A DNA stretch of 64,000 nt, taken from the NCBI GenBank assembly GCA_005116945.1, contig SWDH01000045.1, forward strand, positions 73,073-137,072. The letters are read 5' to 3'. Below are positions 1-9,091 of the stretch, in pieces. This DNA comes from Nitrospira sp. (GTDB lineage: Bacteria > Nitrospirota > Nitrospiria > Nitrospirales > Nitrospiraceae). A program made the translations under genes and the position numbers. The stretch's first letter is position 1, and each line of letters begins with the position of its first letter. The notes beneath the pieces were generated by a model. That model did no database searches. It had not been told where the DNA came from and was given only the letters and a program-made list of their open reading frames with translations.

Positions 1-304
1 CAACTTCCTCCAAATCGAAGCATGCTTGCTTTATAGCATTGCTTGTAAAGCAAGTCAATAGATAAAGTTACAATGATGGCTTGCATGGATTGATAGCTTT
101 AAAACTGATCATTGCTTGTCAGTAATGGCATCTGCTCGCTTATAAAGCATGTCCATAAACAAGCAAGACATTTGTCTCAGCCAACTAAACTCTTTTCCAT
201 TCAAATGGTTGAGTCCAACGGTCACGCAGGAATCCCTGGCTGGTGAACCAAAAGACTCCACTTCTTCGGAGTAGACGTGCCTCCTCGTGTTATGATCCGG
301 CCCC
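1..304. other. AT-rich intergenic left edge
   Basis: No gene is visible. Roughly the first 200 bases are clearly richer in A and T than the rest of the window and repeat GCTTG/CAAGC words. A perfect 9-bp inverted repeat, CTTGCTTTA at 25-33 and TAAAGCAAG at 46-54, could form a small hairpin. An ORF across 109-450 on the minus strand looks like a shadow of suhB and its leader. Confidence 0.4.
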
Positions 305-1123
305 ATGTCGCTCCCCCATGACCAAGATATATCCCTCGACGCGCTGCTTATTGTTGCCATTGATGCGGCCCGCAAGGCCGGCGCCATTCTCATTGAATGC
401 TCGCGCAGTGGTGTTCGCATTGAACACAAGCAGCTTCTCAACCTAGTCACGAATGCCGACCATCAGGCCGAACAACGAATCATCGACGTGATCCACGCCG
501 CGTTCCCAACCCATCCTGTTCTTGCCGAAGAGCGTGGGCTCACAGAGCAGGCTCCCTGCCGTTACAAATGGGTGATCGATCCGCTTGATGGCACGACCAA
601 CTTCGCTCACGGGTTCCCAGCCTATTGTGTCTCCATCGGGGTGGAATGCGATGGATGTGGAATTGTTGGGGTGGTGTACGACCCGACCAGGGATGACCTG
701 TTTACTGCCAAAATTGGGCACGGGGCATATCTCAATAAGGTCCCCATTTCCGTGTCCAGCACAGACCATCTCGATCGTGCGCTCCTCGTGACAGGGTTTG
801 CCTACGACATTCGTGAAACCTCAAACAATAACTTGGATCACTTCGTGCGATTCGCACTAAAAGTACAAGGAATGCGCCGGACCGGAACGGCAGCGCTGGA
901 TCTATGCTATGTCGCCGCCGGCCGGTTCGATGGATTTTGGGAGGTGACGCTGAACCCTTGGGACATGGCGGCGGGAGTCGTCATTCTCCGCGAAGCCGGT
1001 GGCCGAGTGACGAATTTCACAGGAGGCTCTCACTCGATATACGAGCGAGAGTTGGTGGCCAGTAACGGGCCAATACACCAAGCTATGCTCGAACTGCTCC
1101 AAGAAGACATACGGTCCTCCTAA
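305..1123 (+). CDS. suhB: Inositol-1-monophosphatase family protein
   Basis: A 272-residue member of the inositol monophosphatase family, Mg-dependent phosphatases that hydrolyse inositol 1-phosphate and related sugar or nucleotide phosphates in the cytoplasm. The family metal-site motifs are all visible: the Glu pair in LAEERG (about residues 73-78), DPLDGTT (92-98) and WDMAAG (219-224). Length matches the family. ATG 305 is the first of two close candidates (318 is the other) and neither has a strong ribosome binding site. The gene stands alone, with repeats downstream. Members are broad in substrate and E. coli SuhB also acts in transcription antitermination, so the family call is firm and the substrate is not. 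Confidence 0.93.
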   Translation: MSLPHDQDISLDALLIVAIDAARKAGAILIECSRSGVRIEHKQLLNLVTNADHQAEQRIIDVIHAAFPTHPVLAEERGLTEQAPCRYKWVIDPLDGTTNFAHGFPAYCVSIGVECDGCGIVGVVYDPTRDDLFTAKIGHGAYLNKVPISVSSTDHLDRALLVTGFAYDIRETSNNNLDHFVRFALKVQGMRRTGTAALDLCYVAAGRFDGFWEVTLNPWDMAAGVVILREAGGRVTNFTGGSHSIYERELVASNGPIHQAMLELLQEDIRSS

Positions 1124-1190
1124 TTCGCATGGATCATGATCCTTCTGCTGCAATTGCGGATTCGCTGCTCTTGTCTGTGAAGCGTCGTTC

Positions 1191-1260
1191 GTGAAGCGTG
1201 AAACGTAGGACGGAATGAGTGCGTCTGATCGGTGCCTGCGAGACACGAGATACGCTTCAC
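1191..1260. repeat. Imperfect inverted repeat of GTGAAGCG type
   Basis: The left arm GTGAAGCGTGAAACG (1191-1205) faces CGCTTCAC at 1253-1260. Similar GTGAAA-rich inverted arms recur at 40325-40391, so this may be a small dispersed palindrome family, here in the suhB downstream gap. Confidence 0.4.
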
Positions 1261-1390
1261 GAGGGACGTGCTTTCGGGTGATTTCACGGTGAACCATCAT
1301 GAATCAGGCTCCTAACAGGCGGCTGAAAGGCTTGGTGTATACACAGCGCACCGCTGGGGGCCTTCATAGGCGACGATGTAGAAGTAGCCG

Positions 1391-1513
1391 CAGGGTGCTC
1401 AAAAAGGCTGTCCAGCAAGGCCGCAGCCGATGAAAGCACCGGAGTCGTAGCCTAAGGGCTACGTTGAGGATGCTTTCGAGGCGAGAACGCCGCTGGCGGA
1501 CTTCAGCATCCTG
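1391..1513 (+). repeat. Family A palindromic element, copy 1
   Basis: A divergent copy of the family A element. It opens with CAGGGTGCTCAAAAAGG, carries the CCAGCAAGGCCGCAGC arm and a central CTAAGGGCTACGTTGAGG segment, and closes with CTGGCGGACTTCAGCATCCTG. The 1580 gene starts 66 bp beyond it. Confidence 0.8.
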
Positions 1514-1579
1514 TAGATATACAGACAGAATGACGATGAAGTATGATCTCTTTCTACAAGCGGGAAGGAGATAGACAGC

Positions 1580-1864
1580 ATGGCACGCTCAACGCCTCCA
1601 TCAGGAGATTCACACGGAAGTTCGCCTAAAGCCGCAGGAGCCGAATCGCGCACCAAGGATGTCGAACTGCTACGAGTACTTGTGAGCCGAAAAGGAACAC
1701 AAGTCGATGCCCAGTGGGCCATTCATCCCCATCTGAAACAGGATCTCCTGCCGCAGGAATGGCAAGAGGTCGCCGACCTCATGGCCAAGGTGACCGACAT
1801 CGTCGGCACGCGGTTTTCTCAGGTGCTCGCACAAGCCGATTCCGAACCTCCCAGCAACGCCTAA
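1580..1864 (+). CDS. Hypothetical 94-residue protein
   Basis: Not recognised. A small soluble protein with a Ser/Gly/Pro-rich, charged first 25 residues followed by a predicted helical part (about 28-85) containing KDVELLRVLVSRKG and LLPQEWQEVADLMAKVTD. There is no signal peptide, cysteine pair or membrane segment. A good ribosome binding site (AAGGAGAT) sits 9 bases before ATG 1580, which supports a real gene. It lies between a family A element and the AhpD-like gene, about 100 bp upstream of the latter on the same strand, so the two could be co-transcribed. It does not look like a nitrile-hydratase-leader or Nif11 RiPP precursor for the radical SAM enzyme downstream. Confidence 0.6.
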   Translation: MARSTPPSGDSHGSSPKAAGAESRTKDVELLRVLVSRKGTQVDAQWAIHPHLKQDLLPQEWQEVADLMAKVTDIVGTRFSQVLAQADSEPPSNA

Positions 1865-1968
1865 TGAGCCGCAATGTTGAATGTGAACTGATGAATTATG
1901 AATGATTACACAGCCTCTGCTTTAGCCTTCGACATCGAATACCGAACATTCACAACTTGGAGCCGCTT

Positions 1969-2301
1969 ATGGAGACCTATTATCATCCGCACGATCTGGG
2001 TAAGTTTGCCGAGATGGGCAAGGGCAACAAAGATCTCTGGGAAAAATTCATGGCCTATTACACCGCCGTCTTCGCTGAAGGGGCGTTGACGGAGCGAGAG
2101 AAGGCCCTCATCGCCCTTGCCGTCGCCCACGCGGTCCAATGTCCCTACTGTATCGATGCCTACACGCAGGCCTCCCTCGAAAAAGGGTCGAACATGGAAG
2201 AAATGACGGAAGCCGTTCATGTCGCCTGCGCCATCCGAGGCGGCGCCTCCCTCGTGCACGGCATCCAGATGCGCAATGTCACCGAGAAATTGTCGATGTG
2301 A
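1969..2301 (+). CDS. AhpD-like carboxymuconolactone decarboxylase-family protein
   Basis: A 110-residue all-helical CMD/AhpD-fold protein. The redox core HAVQCPYCIDAYTQ (residues 54-67) has the CxxC pair at C58 and C61 and the upstream His of AhpD-type alkylhydroperoxidases, which reduce peroxides with thiols or act in thiol relay. The sequence resembles the AhpD-like proteins found beside the arsenosugar-biosynthesis radical SAM gene arsS, but no ars gene is in view. I start at ATG 1969, giving the usual METYYxP N-terminus; an in-frame TTG at 1957 would add four residues. The next gene is a convergent radical SAM enzyme; a functional link between the two is possible but not shown. Confidence 0.85.
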   Translation: METYYHPHDLGKFAEMGKGNKDLWEKFMAYYTAVFAEGALTEREKALIALAVAHAVQCPYCIDAYTQASLEKGSNMEEMTEAVHVACAIRGGASLVHGIQMRNVTEKLSM

Positions 2302-2403
2302 TAGAACCGATGGCTAATTCAGCTAGCAGTTTGTTGACACACTTGATGACGACAACGGAAACACCACCACGTCTGAGGTTACTGACGAAAGTTGAATGGC
2401 CTG

Positions 2404-2526
2404 CAGGCTGTTCAGAAAGGCCGTCCAGCAAGGCCGCAGCGAGCGAAGAGGCGAAGGCGTACGCTTCGGTACGTTGAGCCTCTGAGCGATGCGAGAACGC
2501 CGCTGGCGGTCTTTATCAACAGCCTG
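2404..2526 (+). repeat. Family A palindromic element, copy 2
   Basis: A full-length copy: CAGGCTGTTCAGAAAGGCC at the left, the arms GCAGCGAGCGAAGAGGCG and GCCTCTGAGCGATGCGAG around a TACGCTTCGGTACG turn, then CTGGCGG and AACAGCCTG at the right. Its right end abuts the TAG stop of the minus-strand radical SAM gene, which reads TAG then CAGGCTGTTG on the minus strand. Confidence 0.9.
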
Positions 2527-4386
2527 CTAGAGATAGGGGTGTTCGGGAACAGCAAGCGTGAAGTATTTGCCGCGTTCTTCGTAGAGGATTCGTGCCTCCG
2601 TCAATGTGGCGAGCGCCTGATTGATGTCTTCATCGGTGGTTGTACCCCTCTCAGGTCGGTTCGCCAGCAGCGCCCGGATTTGTTCCACACTCTTGGCCGC
2701 TTCGTTGCACGCCTCAATGATTCCGGCCGCAGGCCAATCGTAGCGCCGCCGTATCGGCGTCTGTGGGTTTCGACCATCGTAGACGGTGACATAGTCCATG
2801 GATTTTGAATAATACAGAAACGGCCGATCGTTCGACCCAGCCAGCCGTTGCCACTCCTGTACCAGGTCGATCAGTTCTTGGTACATCTGCTGGTCCACGT
2901 TCCAATTGTCCAGTTCGTACTCGAAATCGTAGGCGATCTTCTTCACGTCTACCTGCCGCGCATCGTAGACATACTCGTAGGCTGCCCAGGGGCCGGTGAT
3001 GCGGATGCCGTAGTCGTGTGGTTTGGTGTAGTAGGGGCTGAATCGTTGTAGCCAGAATTTCCCGGTCGCTTCCGGCGGGTGGAGATGGAACAATGACGGA
3101 ATCAAATCGATCTGACGGCGGTAGTCCTCATTCGTTTCTCCGGGAAATCCAAGCAAGATATTCCAGGATATCGCGATACGATAATACGCGCTCCACTTCA
3201 GGCAGATAATATTCTGCATCGGTGTCACGCCCTTATCCATCGCCTGTAGTTGATTGAGACTCAGGCTCTCTAAGCCAGGCTGCATGCACTTGACGCCCCC
3301 GGCTGCCAATGTTTGAATCTGGCTCTTCTGAAGATTGCTCTTGGTTTCAATGAACACGTCTAGATCACAGTGGTCTGCGGCGAATCGGCCGAAGAGGTTC
3401 TCCACATATTTCAAATCGATGATGTTGTCCACTAATCGAAATCGAGCCGTATCGTAGCGGCTGGAGAGATAGGCCATCTCTCGGGCCACCTGCTCAGGCG
3501 ATTTGGCTCGAAACTTCATGCTTTGCGCATTCAATCCACAAAACGTACAGTGATGCTTCTCTCCCCACCAACAGCCCCGCGAACCTTCGTACAACAGGAT
3601 TCGATCGAGCCCCTGCGCCGCCTCGCCTAGCTCTGCCAGCAAATGATAGTAGTCGTCGTAATCGGGAGGGCCGGTCTTCGTGAAGTCCGAAAAGAGCTGG
3701 GAGTTGGGAGTGAACGCGATCGCCGTTCCCTCTCGGTAGGTCACGCCACCGGGAACGGCTCCAACCTTTCCTTCGAGGAGGTAGTGGACCAATCGCGGGA
3801 ACACCTCTTCTCCCTCTCCCACCACGACATGGTCGATGAAGGGAAAGGCTCGAAAGTATTCCATCCCCATTTCGCCGTCGTAGTTCGCTCCGCCGAAGAC
3901 GATGGTGATGTCGGGGTAAAGGTCTTTGATGAGTTTCGCCATCGTCAGGCTTGCGACGTTTTGATCGAACGTGGAGGTGAAGCCGACGACCTTGTACTGC
4001 CCCCAGTCGATGGCGGTCAGGGCCCAGGTCAAGAACTGTGGCGCGGTTTTCGACGCCATGTCTTCGAAGAATGAGGCCGGATACCCGCTCTCCTTGGCGA
4101 CCTGCTCGAACACCGGCTTAAACAGGCGGGGGTACTCAGCGCGCTTCGGATTATCGCGAAACAAGAGGTAGGAAAACATCCATTCGCCGAACAGCGCCCG
4201 CTTCTCGCAGATCGACTCATAGAGCGGCACGCCGATCTTGTGCGCGAAACGGACATTCAGATGATGGCAGTCGACGGGAACGCCCTTCGACTTAAGCAGT
4301 GCGGAGAGCGTGCCCAACTGGATCGAGGGAAACTTCGAGAAGCTGAACGGCATGTTGACGAGCGCCACCTGGGCTTTTTCGCTCAT
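2527..4386 (-). CDS. B12-binding radical SAM protein, RiPP-maturation type
   Basis: A 619-residue enzyme with an N-terminal cobalamin-binding Rossmann domain (about 1-215, with IVFGGANYDGEMG and HVVVGEGEE) and a radical SAM domain. The cluster motif is C272-W-W-G-E-K-H-H-C280-T-F-C283, a CX7CX2C spacing inside RGCWWGxKxHCTFCGLN that marks the RiPP maturation radical SAM protein 1 group (putative cobalamin-dependent C-methyltransferases acting on ribosomal peptides), rather than the usual CX3CX2C. The C-terminal 150 residues are poorly conserved. Start is the ATG at 4386. The gene is bracketed by inverted family A elements, one fused to its TAG stop and the other 14 bases before its start. No precursor peptide, protease or transporter is beside it, so the substrate is unknown and a non-RiPP role is possible. 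Confidence 0.8.
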   Translation of the reverse strand: MSEKAQVALVNMPFSFSKFPSIQLGTLSALLKSKGVPVDCHHLNVRFAHKIGVPLYESICEKRALFGEWMFSYLLFRDNPKRAEYPRLFKPVFEQVAKESGYPASFFEDMASKTAPQFLTWALTAIDWGQYKVVGFTSTFDQNVASLTMAKLIKDLYPDITIVFGGANYDGEMGMEYFRAFPFIDHVVVGEGEEVFPRLVHYLLEGKVGAVPGGVTYREGTAIAFTPNSQLFSDFTKTGPPDYDDYYHLLAELGEAAQGLDRILLYEGSRGCWWGEKHHCTFCGLNAQSMKFRAKSPEQVAREMAYLSSRYDTARFRLVDNIIDLKYVENLFGRFAADHCDLDVFIETKSNLQKSQIQTLAAGGVKCMQPGLESLSLNQLQAMDKGVTPMQNIICLKWSAYYRIAISWNILLGFPGETNEDYRRQIDLIPSLFHLHPPEATGKFWLQRFSPYYTKPHDYGIRITGPWAAYEYVYDARQVDVKKIAYDFEYELDNWNVDQQMYQELIDLVQEWQRLAGSNDRPFLYYSKSMDYVTVYDGRNPQTPIRRRYDWPAAGIIEACNEAAKSVEQIRALLANRPERGTTTDEDINQALATLTEARILYEERGKYFTLAVPEHPYL

Positions 4387-4400
4387 CTGTTGCCTCGTAG

Positions 4401-4524
4401 CAGGATATTGAAAAACTCCTTCAGCTTTGTTCTTGCGTCGCTCAGAGGCTCAACATACAGCACAGAGTATGCCTCGCCTCTTCGCTCGCTGCGGCCTCGC
4501 TGAAAGGCCTTTTTGAACATCCTG
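4401..4524 (-). repeat. Family A palindromic element, copy 3
   Basis: A full copy in minus orientation, divergent in one arm (CTCCTTCAGCTTTGTTCTTGC). It separates the radical SAM start (4386) from the phhB stop (4535) and forms, with copy 2, an inverted pair around the radical SAM gene. Confidence 0.88.
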
Positions 4525-4534
4525 TGGGCCAGGC

Positions 4535-4876
4535 TCATGCTCTGAACGGTTCAAATTCGCGATCAGCTTTGGCCGCCATGTAAAAGTCGCTCTCTGTCAG
4601 GCCATTGATCTTGTGCGTCCAAATCTCGACCTTGCACTTGCCCCAGGCCAGATAGAAGTCGGGGTGGTGGCCTTCCCCTTCCGCCACAGCACCCAGTTTA
4701 TTCACATAGGCCAAGGCCTTGGCGAAGTCATTGAACGTATACAAGCGCTCAAGATGTCCGACCTGGTTCAGCGACCATCCGCGCCCCAGTTCCTTCAGCA
4801 AAGCCTGTGCGCGATCCGCGGGAACCGGCGGGACACCGCCGCGGCAGGGGATACATTTGTTGTCAGCAAGACTCAT
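4535..4876 (-). CDS. phhB: 4a-hydroxytetrahydrobiopterin (pterin-4a-carbinolamine) dehydratase
   Basis: A 113-residue pterin carbinolamine dehydratase, which dehydrates 4a-hydroxy-tetrahydropterin during recycling of the cofactor of aromatic amino acid hydroxylases; in bacteria lacking those it is often linked to molybdopterin or folate enzymes. The family active-site signature is clear: EGHHPDFYL and WTHKINGLTESD supply the three conserved histidines. ATG 4876 is preferred over an upstream in-frame ATG at 4945 because it follows AGGAGG by six bases and because the extra 23 residues would be encoded by repeat DNA. It is flanked by family A elements on both sides. No phenylalanine hydroxylase is in the window. 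Confidence 0.92.
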   Translation of the reverse strand: MSLADNKCIPCRGGVPPVPADRAQALLKELGRGWSLNQVGHLERLYTFNDFAKALAYVNKLGAVAEGEGHHPDFYLAWGKCKVEIWTHKINGLTESDFYMAAKADREFEPFRA

Positions 4877-4890
4877 ATCGTCCTCCTTAG

Positions 4891-5103
4891 CAGGATGCTG
4901 AAAAAGGGGGATGGGGTAGCTGGGACAATTCCCTTGCTCGCGCAACGCGCGGTCGCGGACTCCCCTCGTTGGACGCGCGCAGTTGGAATCATCCCACCCA
5001 CCCCTATTAAGTGGCTACTCGCTGCGGCCTTGCCCGCGGAACGGTGCGTCTTGGCGCGCCGGGGTTGGGCGGGTGAGAACCGCGGCTTTTTTGAGCATCC
5101 TGC
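4891..5103 (-). repeat. Expanded family A element, copy 4
   Basis: The termini are family A (CAGGATGCTGAAAAAG at the left, TTTTTTGAGCATCCTGC at the right) with the CTCGCTGCGGCCTTG arm. The interior is replaced by about 150 bp with family B words such as CTCGCGCAACGCGCG. On the minus strand its terminus CATCCTGCTAAGGAGG runs straight into the phhB ribosome binding site. Confidence 0.8.
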
Positions 5104-5345
5104 GACTATTGTGACATCCGCGCCATACACACGACTCTACTCACGTGTTCTGTATAACACCGAGTTTTTTTCGGAACCTGTTACGTGCTTATTCTAAATG
5201 CGGCATGCGCGGAAGGGCAAGGAGGGGAAGTGCGGGCCAGGAAACTTCCCCACGTGGTTGATGAACTAGGAGCTTGCAGAAAAACTCGGTTTATTCATAA
5301 ACCACCATTGGAACCTTCCATATGACACTGATTTCAAAATGCCCG

Positions 5346-5467
5346 CAGGATGCTCAAAAGGGCCGTTCAGCAAGGCCGCAGCGAGCGAAGAGGCGAGGCG
5401 TACGCTTCGGTACGTTGAGCCTCTGAGCGATGCGAGAACGCCGCTGGCGGACTTTTTCAGCATCCTG
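5346..5467 (+). repeat. Family A palindromic element, copy 5
   Basis: A canonical copy, CAGGATGCTCAAAAGGGCC through GGACTTTTTCAGCATCCTG, nearly identical over its central part to copy 2. It lies about 150 bp beyond the 3' end of the broken caspase-SUMF1 gene. Confidence 0.92.
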
Positions 5468-5620
5468 CCAGAGCAGCAGATCGTAGGCCTGGGTGACGGC
5501 AGTGGGAAGGTTTCCGGTGCTTTCGTCGGTCATGATGCCCTCTGGCGAGGAGTCGTCGATCTTGCAGAGAGAAAAACTTTTAAGACTCGGAGAAAAGGAA
5601 ACAGAGTTCAAGAGTACAGG

Positions 5621-8178
5621 TTAGTTGGGACCGTCCTGGGCACAGCGGAACCCGAAAACGCCGCTCCGGTCCGTCGGCGTGAGCCCGTACCGGTTCACGG
5701 ATCGCACACCGCCCGGCCCACTGCCCCAGGACCCACCGCGGACCACTTTGGTGGTTCCGGTCGATGGTCCTGTTGGATTCCGCTGCGGACTCGTCGCATA
5801 GAATTGTTGATCGTACCAATCGGCTGTCCACTCCCAGACGTTGCCGGCCATGTGGTGAAGTCCATAGGGGCTGTTGCCCGCTTCATAACTGTCCACCGGT
5901 GCGAGGCGCTTGTCGTAGATGGTCTCAACGTAATCTGTCCCGAAGTTGGCATGTCCCGGTGTCGGTTGTTCATTGCCCCATGGGTACCTTCGCCCATCTG
6001 TTCCACGAGCGGCCTTCTCCCATTCCGCCTCCGTGGGTAATCGCTTCCCGGCCCACCGGCAATAGACCTCCGCATCCTGCCAATCAACCCCCACGACCGG
6101 AAGGTTGCCATGCTTGCTGCTGTCCACCTGATCCCAATACGCAGGCTTCGACCTTTTCGTCGATCGCACGAATTCGGCATATCTCGCGACCGTGATTTCG
6201 AACTTATCCATGTAAAACGCGTCCAGCGAAACTTGATGACGTGGATGTTCGTCGTTGTCCCCTTCACCATCCGGGGAGCCCATCCAGAATTCACCGGCTG
6301 GAATCAGCACCATCGGTGCGCTGTCCTTGCTCGTCATCATCTTCACAGAATCGGCTGTAGGCTGCGGCCTAATCTCTCGAGCCTCGGCACTCGTTGTCAT
6401 CTGATTCTGGCTACGTGGAGTGTCCTGGGCGCAGCGGAACCCAGTTCGAGTCTCAACCCAAAAGTCACTTCGGCGTGTAGAATATATTACATGCCCCGGA
6501 TCATTCCAGGACCCGCCGCGGATCACGTGCTCTTTACCTGTCGAAGGTCCTTTTGGATTGCGCTCTGGGCTCTTGCTGTAATAGTGCTCGTCGAACCAGT
6601 CCTCCACCCACTCGTCCACATTGCCGACCATATCATACAAGCCATAGGGACTCTTTCCTGCCTCGTAGGAGCCAATATCGGACAGTACGCCATAATTGGT
6701 AAAAAGCATTACTTTGGAAAAATGCGCGCGTGTCTTATCTGGCCCCTCATTCCCCCACGGATACAGACGTTGGTCGATTCCGCGCGCCGCTTTCTCCTAT
6801 TCGGCTTCAGTGGGCAACCGTTTCCCTGCCCAGACACAATAGGCGACGGCATCACTCCAGCTCACACCAATCACTGGCTTCTTCTCATGCTGCTTGGGAA
6901 CCTGGTCAGACCACAGCAGTGGTGCCGCCCGTTTCGTCTCTTGAAGGAATTTAGCATACCGAGAAGTCGTCACTTCGTATTGATCAATATAGTAGGCATC
7001 TAGGTACACCGGATGGACCGGTAGTTCATATTCATTCTTATATTTATTTCTATCTTCCCTTGCTCCCATCATAAATTCCCCCGCTGGTACGAGCACCATC
7101 GGTGCACTGTCTTTGCCAGTGATTGCTGATGGAAGTTTTTCGGCTGGTTGCACTTGCGGTATCGGAACATTCTGTTTCATGGCCAGCTGTTGAGTCCGAT
7201 CCGAGGGTTGAGGTGCTGGCGGAGAGTCCACCTTGACCTTATCGGTGATTTCCTTCGGCAAAGAAGGACGGACCATGGTTGTCGTAAGGTTTTCCTTCAA
7301 TCCCACAGGCTCTTTCTCAGCCTTGGCAGCACAGCCGGGAAGGCAAAAGCGCCCGACAATCCCATCGTAGTAGGTTGGTCGTTGCTCTTGCTCCGCATTC
7401 CTAGCCAATTCCCACACCTGGTTTTTCAGTTCGGTGCCTAATTCTTGGATGCTGAGATCCGCCCGGCCTATCAGAGGCAGTAATGTTCGTGTGAAGACCG
7501 AATACGTAGCAGTATCGCCGGGCGTGAGTCGATCTAAGGCCGTCCGGCTGCTGGCCGCAGCATACATGACGAAGATACCGTCCGATTCGGGAAGTCCGGC
7601 GAGACCTCTCGCCATGGACACAGTCTTCTTATTTCCAAATCCGGGCGGGATGAGAGGATTATCCCGACAGGCATCCAAAATCACCACGGAATTCTTGGGG
7701 TGGAGCCGGTCGCCTGTCGTAAGATCCAGCAGGAGCTCATCGAGACTAATGGCTTCCTTGGTCAGCTGAGCTTGCCGACCAAACTGAATGAAAGGAATGT
7801 CCCGGGCTAACAGGTAATTATGCCCATCAACCTGAACACCGTGCCCGGAAAAAAGAGAACAAACGTGTCGTCTTTGGTGAGACTATCGAGGACAGTTTGC
7901 CACTTGGCATTGAACGTCGAGCGGGTTATGTTCGAGGCCTTCGTGACCTGAAACCCGATCTCAGTCAGCTTTGCCGACACCCCGTCCGCATCATTGACCG
8001 CATTTCTGAGCTGTTTGTCATCCCCAAGGTTGTCATACTTGCTAATCCCCACCACAAAGGCGACACGCTTCCCCTCTGCTGCCTTCACCAACGGTGCTGA
8101 CAGTACGATAAGGAGCAGGACCACCATCGCGTGGATCCACTTCGTGCGCCCGATGCCAATTCTTAGCAACAGTTGCAT
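5621..8178 (-). pseudogene. Caspase-like / double SUMF1 protein, disrupted
   Basis: One ancestral gene in three pieces. The start (8178) encodes a signal peptide and the beta part of a C14 caspase-like domain (GKRVAFVVGISKYDNLG). A six-base A run (7849-7854 on the plus strand) is one base short: restoring it reads SGHGVQVDGHNYLLARD, with the catalytic His, and leads without stops to DACRDNP, with the catalytic Cys. A SUMF1 (formylglycine-enzyme-like) domain follows and is cut by TAG at 6797-6799 where the family motif EAEWEKAARG has Trp. The same frame continues to 5621 through the rest of that domain and a second whole SUMF1 domain. The SUMF1 copies end GFRCAQD and lack the catalytic Cys pair of true formylglycine enzymes. 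Both lesions could be sequencing or assembly errors. Confidence 0.85.
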
Positions 8179-8202
8179 GCGAGATACTCTTCGGCCTATC
8201 GC

Positions 8203-8853
8203 TTACGGCTCAAAAACACCTGGGCGCTGCTTCCAGTCGTCCCACGTTGTGCGAGGGTCCGAAGGGAAGCGTATGAGGATGCGCTTTTCCCCTTGGGCCT
8301 TTTTCTTCGCATTGTCATTCCAGGCCGACTCACCGCCTAGATGACGAACTGCACGGTAGATCGCGCCTACCTTCAGCGCGCCAATATCAAAATCCTCCAT
8401 CGCCATTTTGAAAATGAGGTCGGCCTCTTCTCGTGTACGCTTTTGATCCCAATAGAGATAGTCATGGACCACGGCAGCATAGGCATACTCCTCGTCAGGC
8501 TTCAGGGCTGACCAAAATATTCTCGGGATGCTGGCAAAGTCCGTAACGAATCCGGTGGGGACGGTCACCGCCTTGTACGCGTCTTGGCCGGGATTGGGTG
8601 TCCAGGAAATAGGCGCGGTGAGAAAATACATGGGTTCGCGGAATCGAGAAACCCGTAGTATCCCGCCCGGCACTTTTGACAGGCTCATCCATTCGTTCAT
8701 CCAGCTCTCCATGGTCATGGCCTGGGCCGACGAGTCCGGCTCTTGCGCATGACCAGCCCCGGACAGTCTCCAGCCGGGAATGATTCCGATCCCCAGGGGA
8801 AGGCAGGCCGCCATTCCCACAGCCCATCGAAGCAGATTGCGTCGAGTCAACAT
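8203..8853 (-). CDS. Tat-exported DUF1353 domain protein
   Basis: A 216-residue protein with a twin-arginine-like signal (TRRNLLRW at residues 3-10, then a hydrophobic stretch and GHAQ) followed by a DUF1353 domain. The domain is recognised by VPTGFVTDFASIPR, VVHDYLYWDQKRTREEAD and AVRHLGG, a pattern first noted in phage proteins and of unknown activity; the conserved His-Asp pair suggests a metal-dependent hydrolase, as inference only. ATG 8853 follows GAGAGGAGAGA, a good ribosome binding site. The gene ends 24 bases before the start of the broken caspase-SUMF1 gene on the same strand, so the two probably formed an operon for exported proteins. Confidence 0.75.
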   Translation of the reverse strand: MLTRRNLLRWAVGMAACLPLGIGIIPGWRLSGAGHAQEPDSSAQAMTMESWMNEWMSLSKVPGGILRVSRFREPMYFLTAPISWTPNPGQDAYKAVTVPTGFVTDFASIPRIFWSALKPDEEYAYAAVVHDYLYWDQKRTREEADLIFKMAMEDFDIGALKVGAIYRAVRHLGGESAWNDNAKKKAQGEKRILIRFPSDPRTTWDDWKQRPGVFEP

Positions 8854-9091
8854 TCTCTCCTCTCGGCATTCTCCATCACCGTGACTCCTGTATCATTGTT
8901 CGCGCAGGTTCGAGTGTCGGGGCAAACCACTCAGTCGCATGAATTCATCGAAGGAGTTCGGTTGCGACCCCTTGTTGGTTTCGCCTTTGAAATCGCTGGA
9001 GTATAGTTCAGACACGTAAGTGAGTCTAGCTATGAATGGAGGGTTCCAAAGACAATGGTGGGCGAGGGCCTTCGACTCGCTAAGCCTTAGG

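Noticed and set aside
6797-6799. UAG recoding (readthrough or special amino acid) in the SUMF1 domain
   Set aside because: The gene also carries a frameshift upstream, the stop replaces a Trp that is strongly conserved in this motif, and other genes here use TAG as a normal stop.
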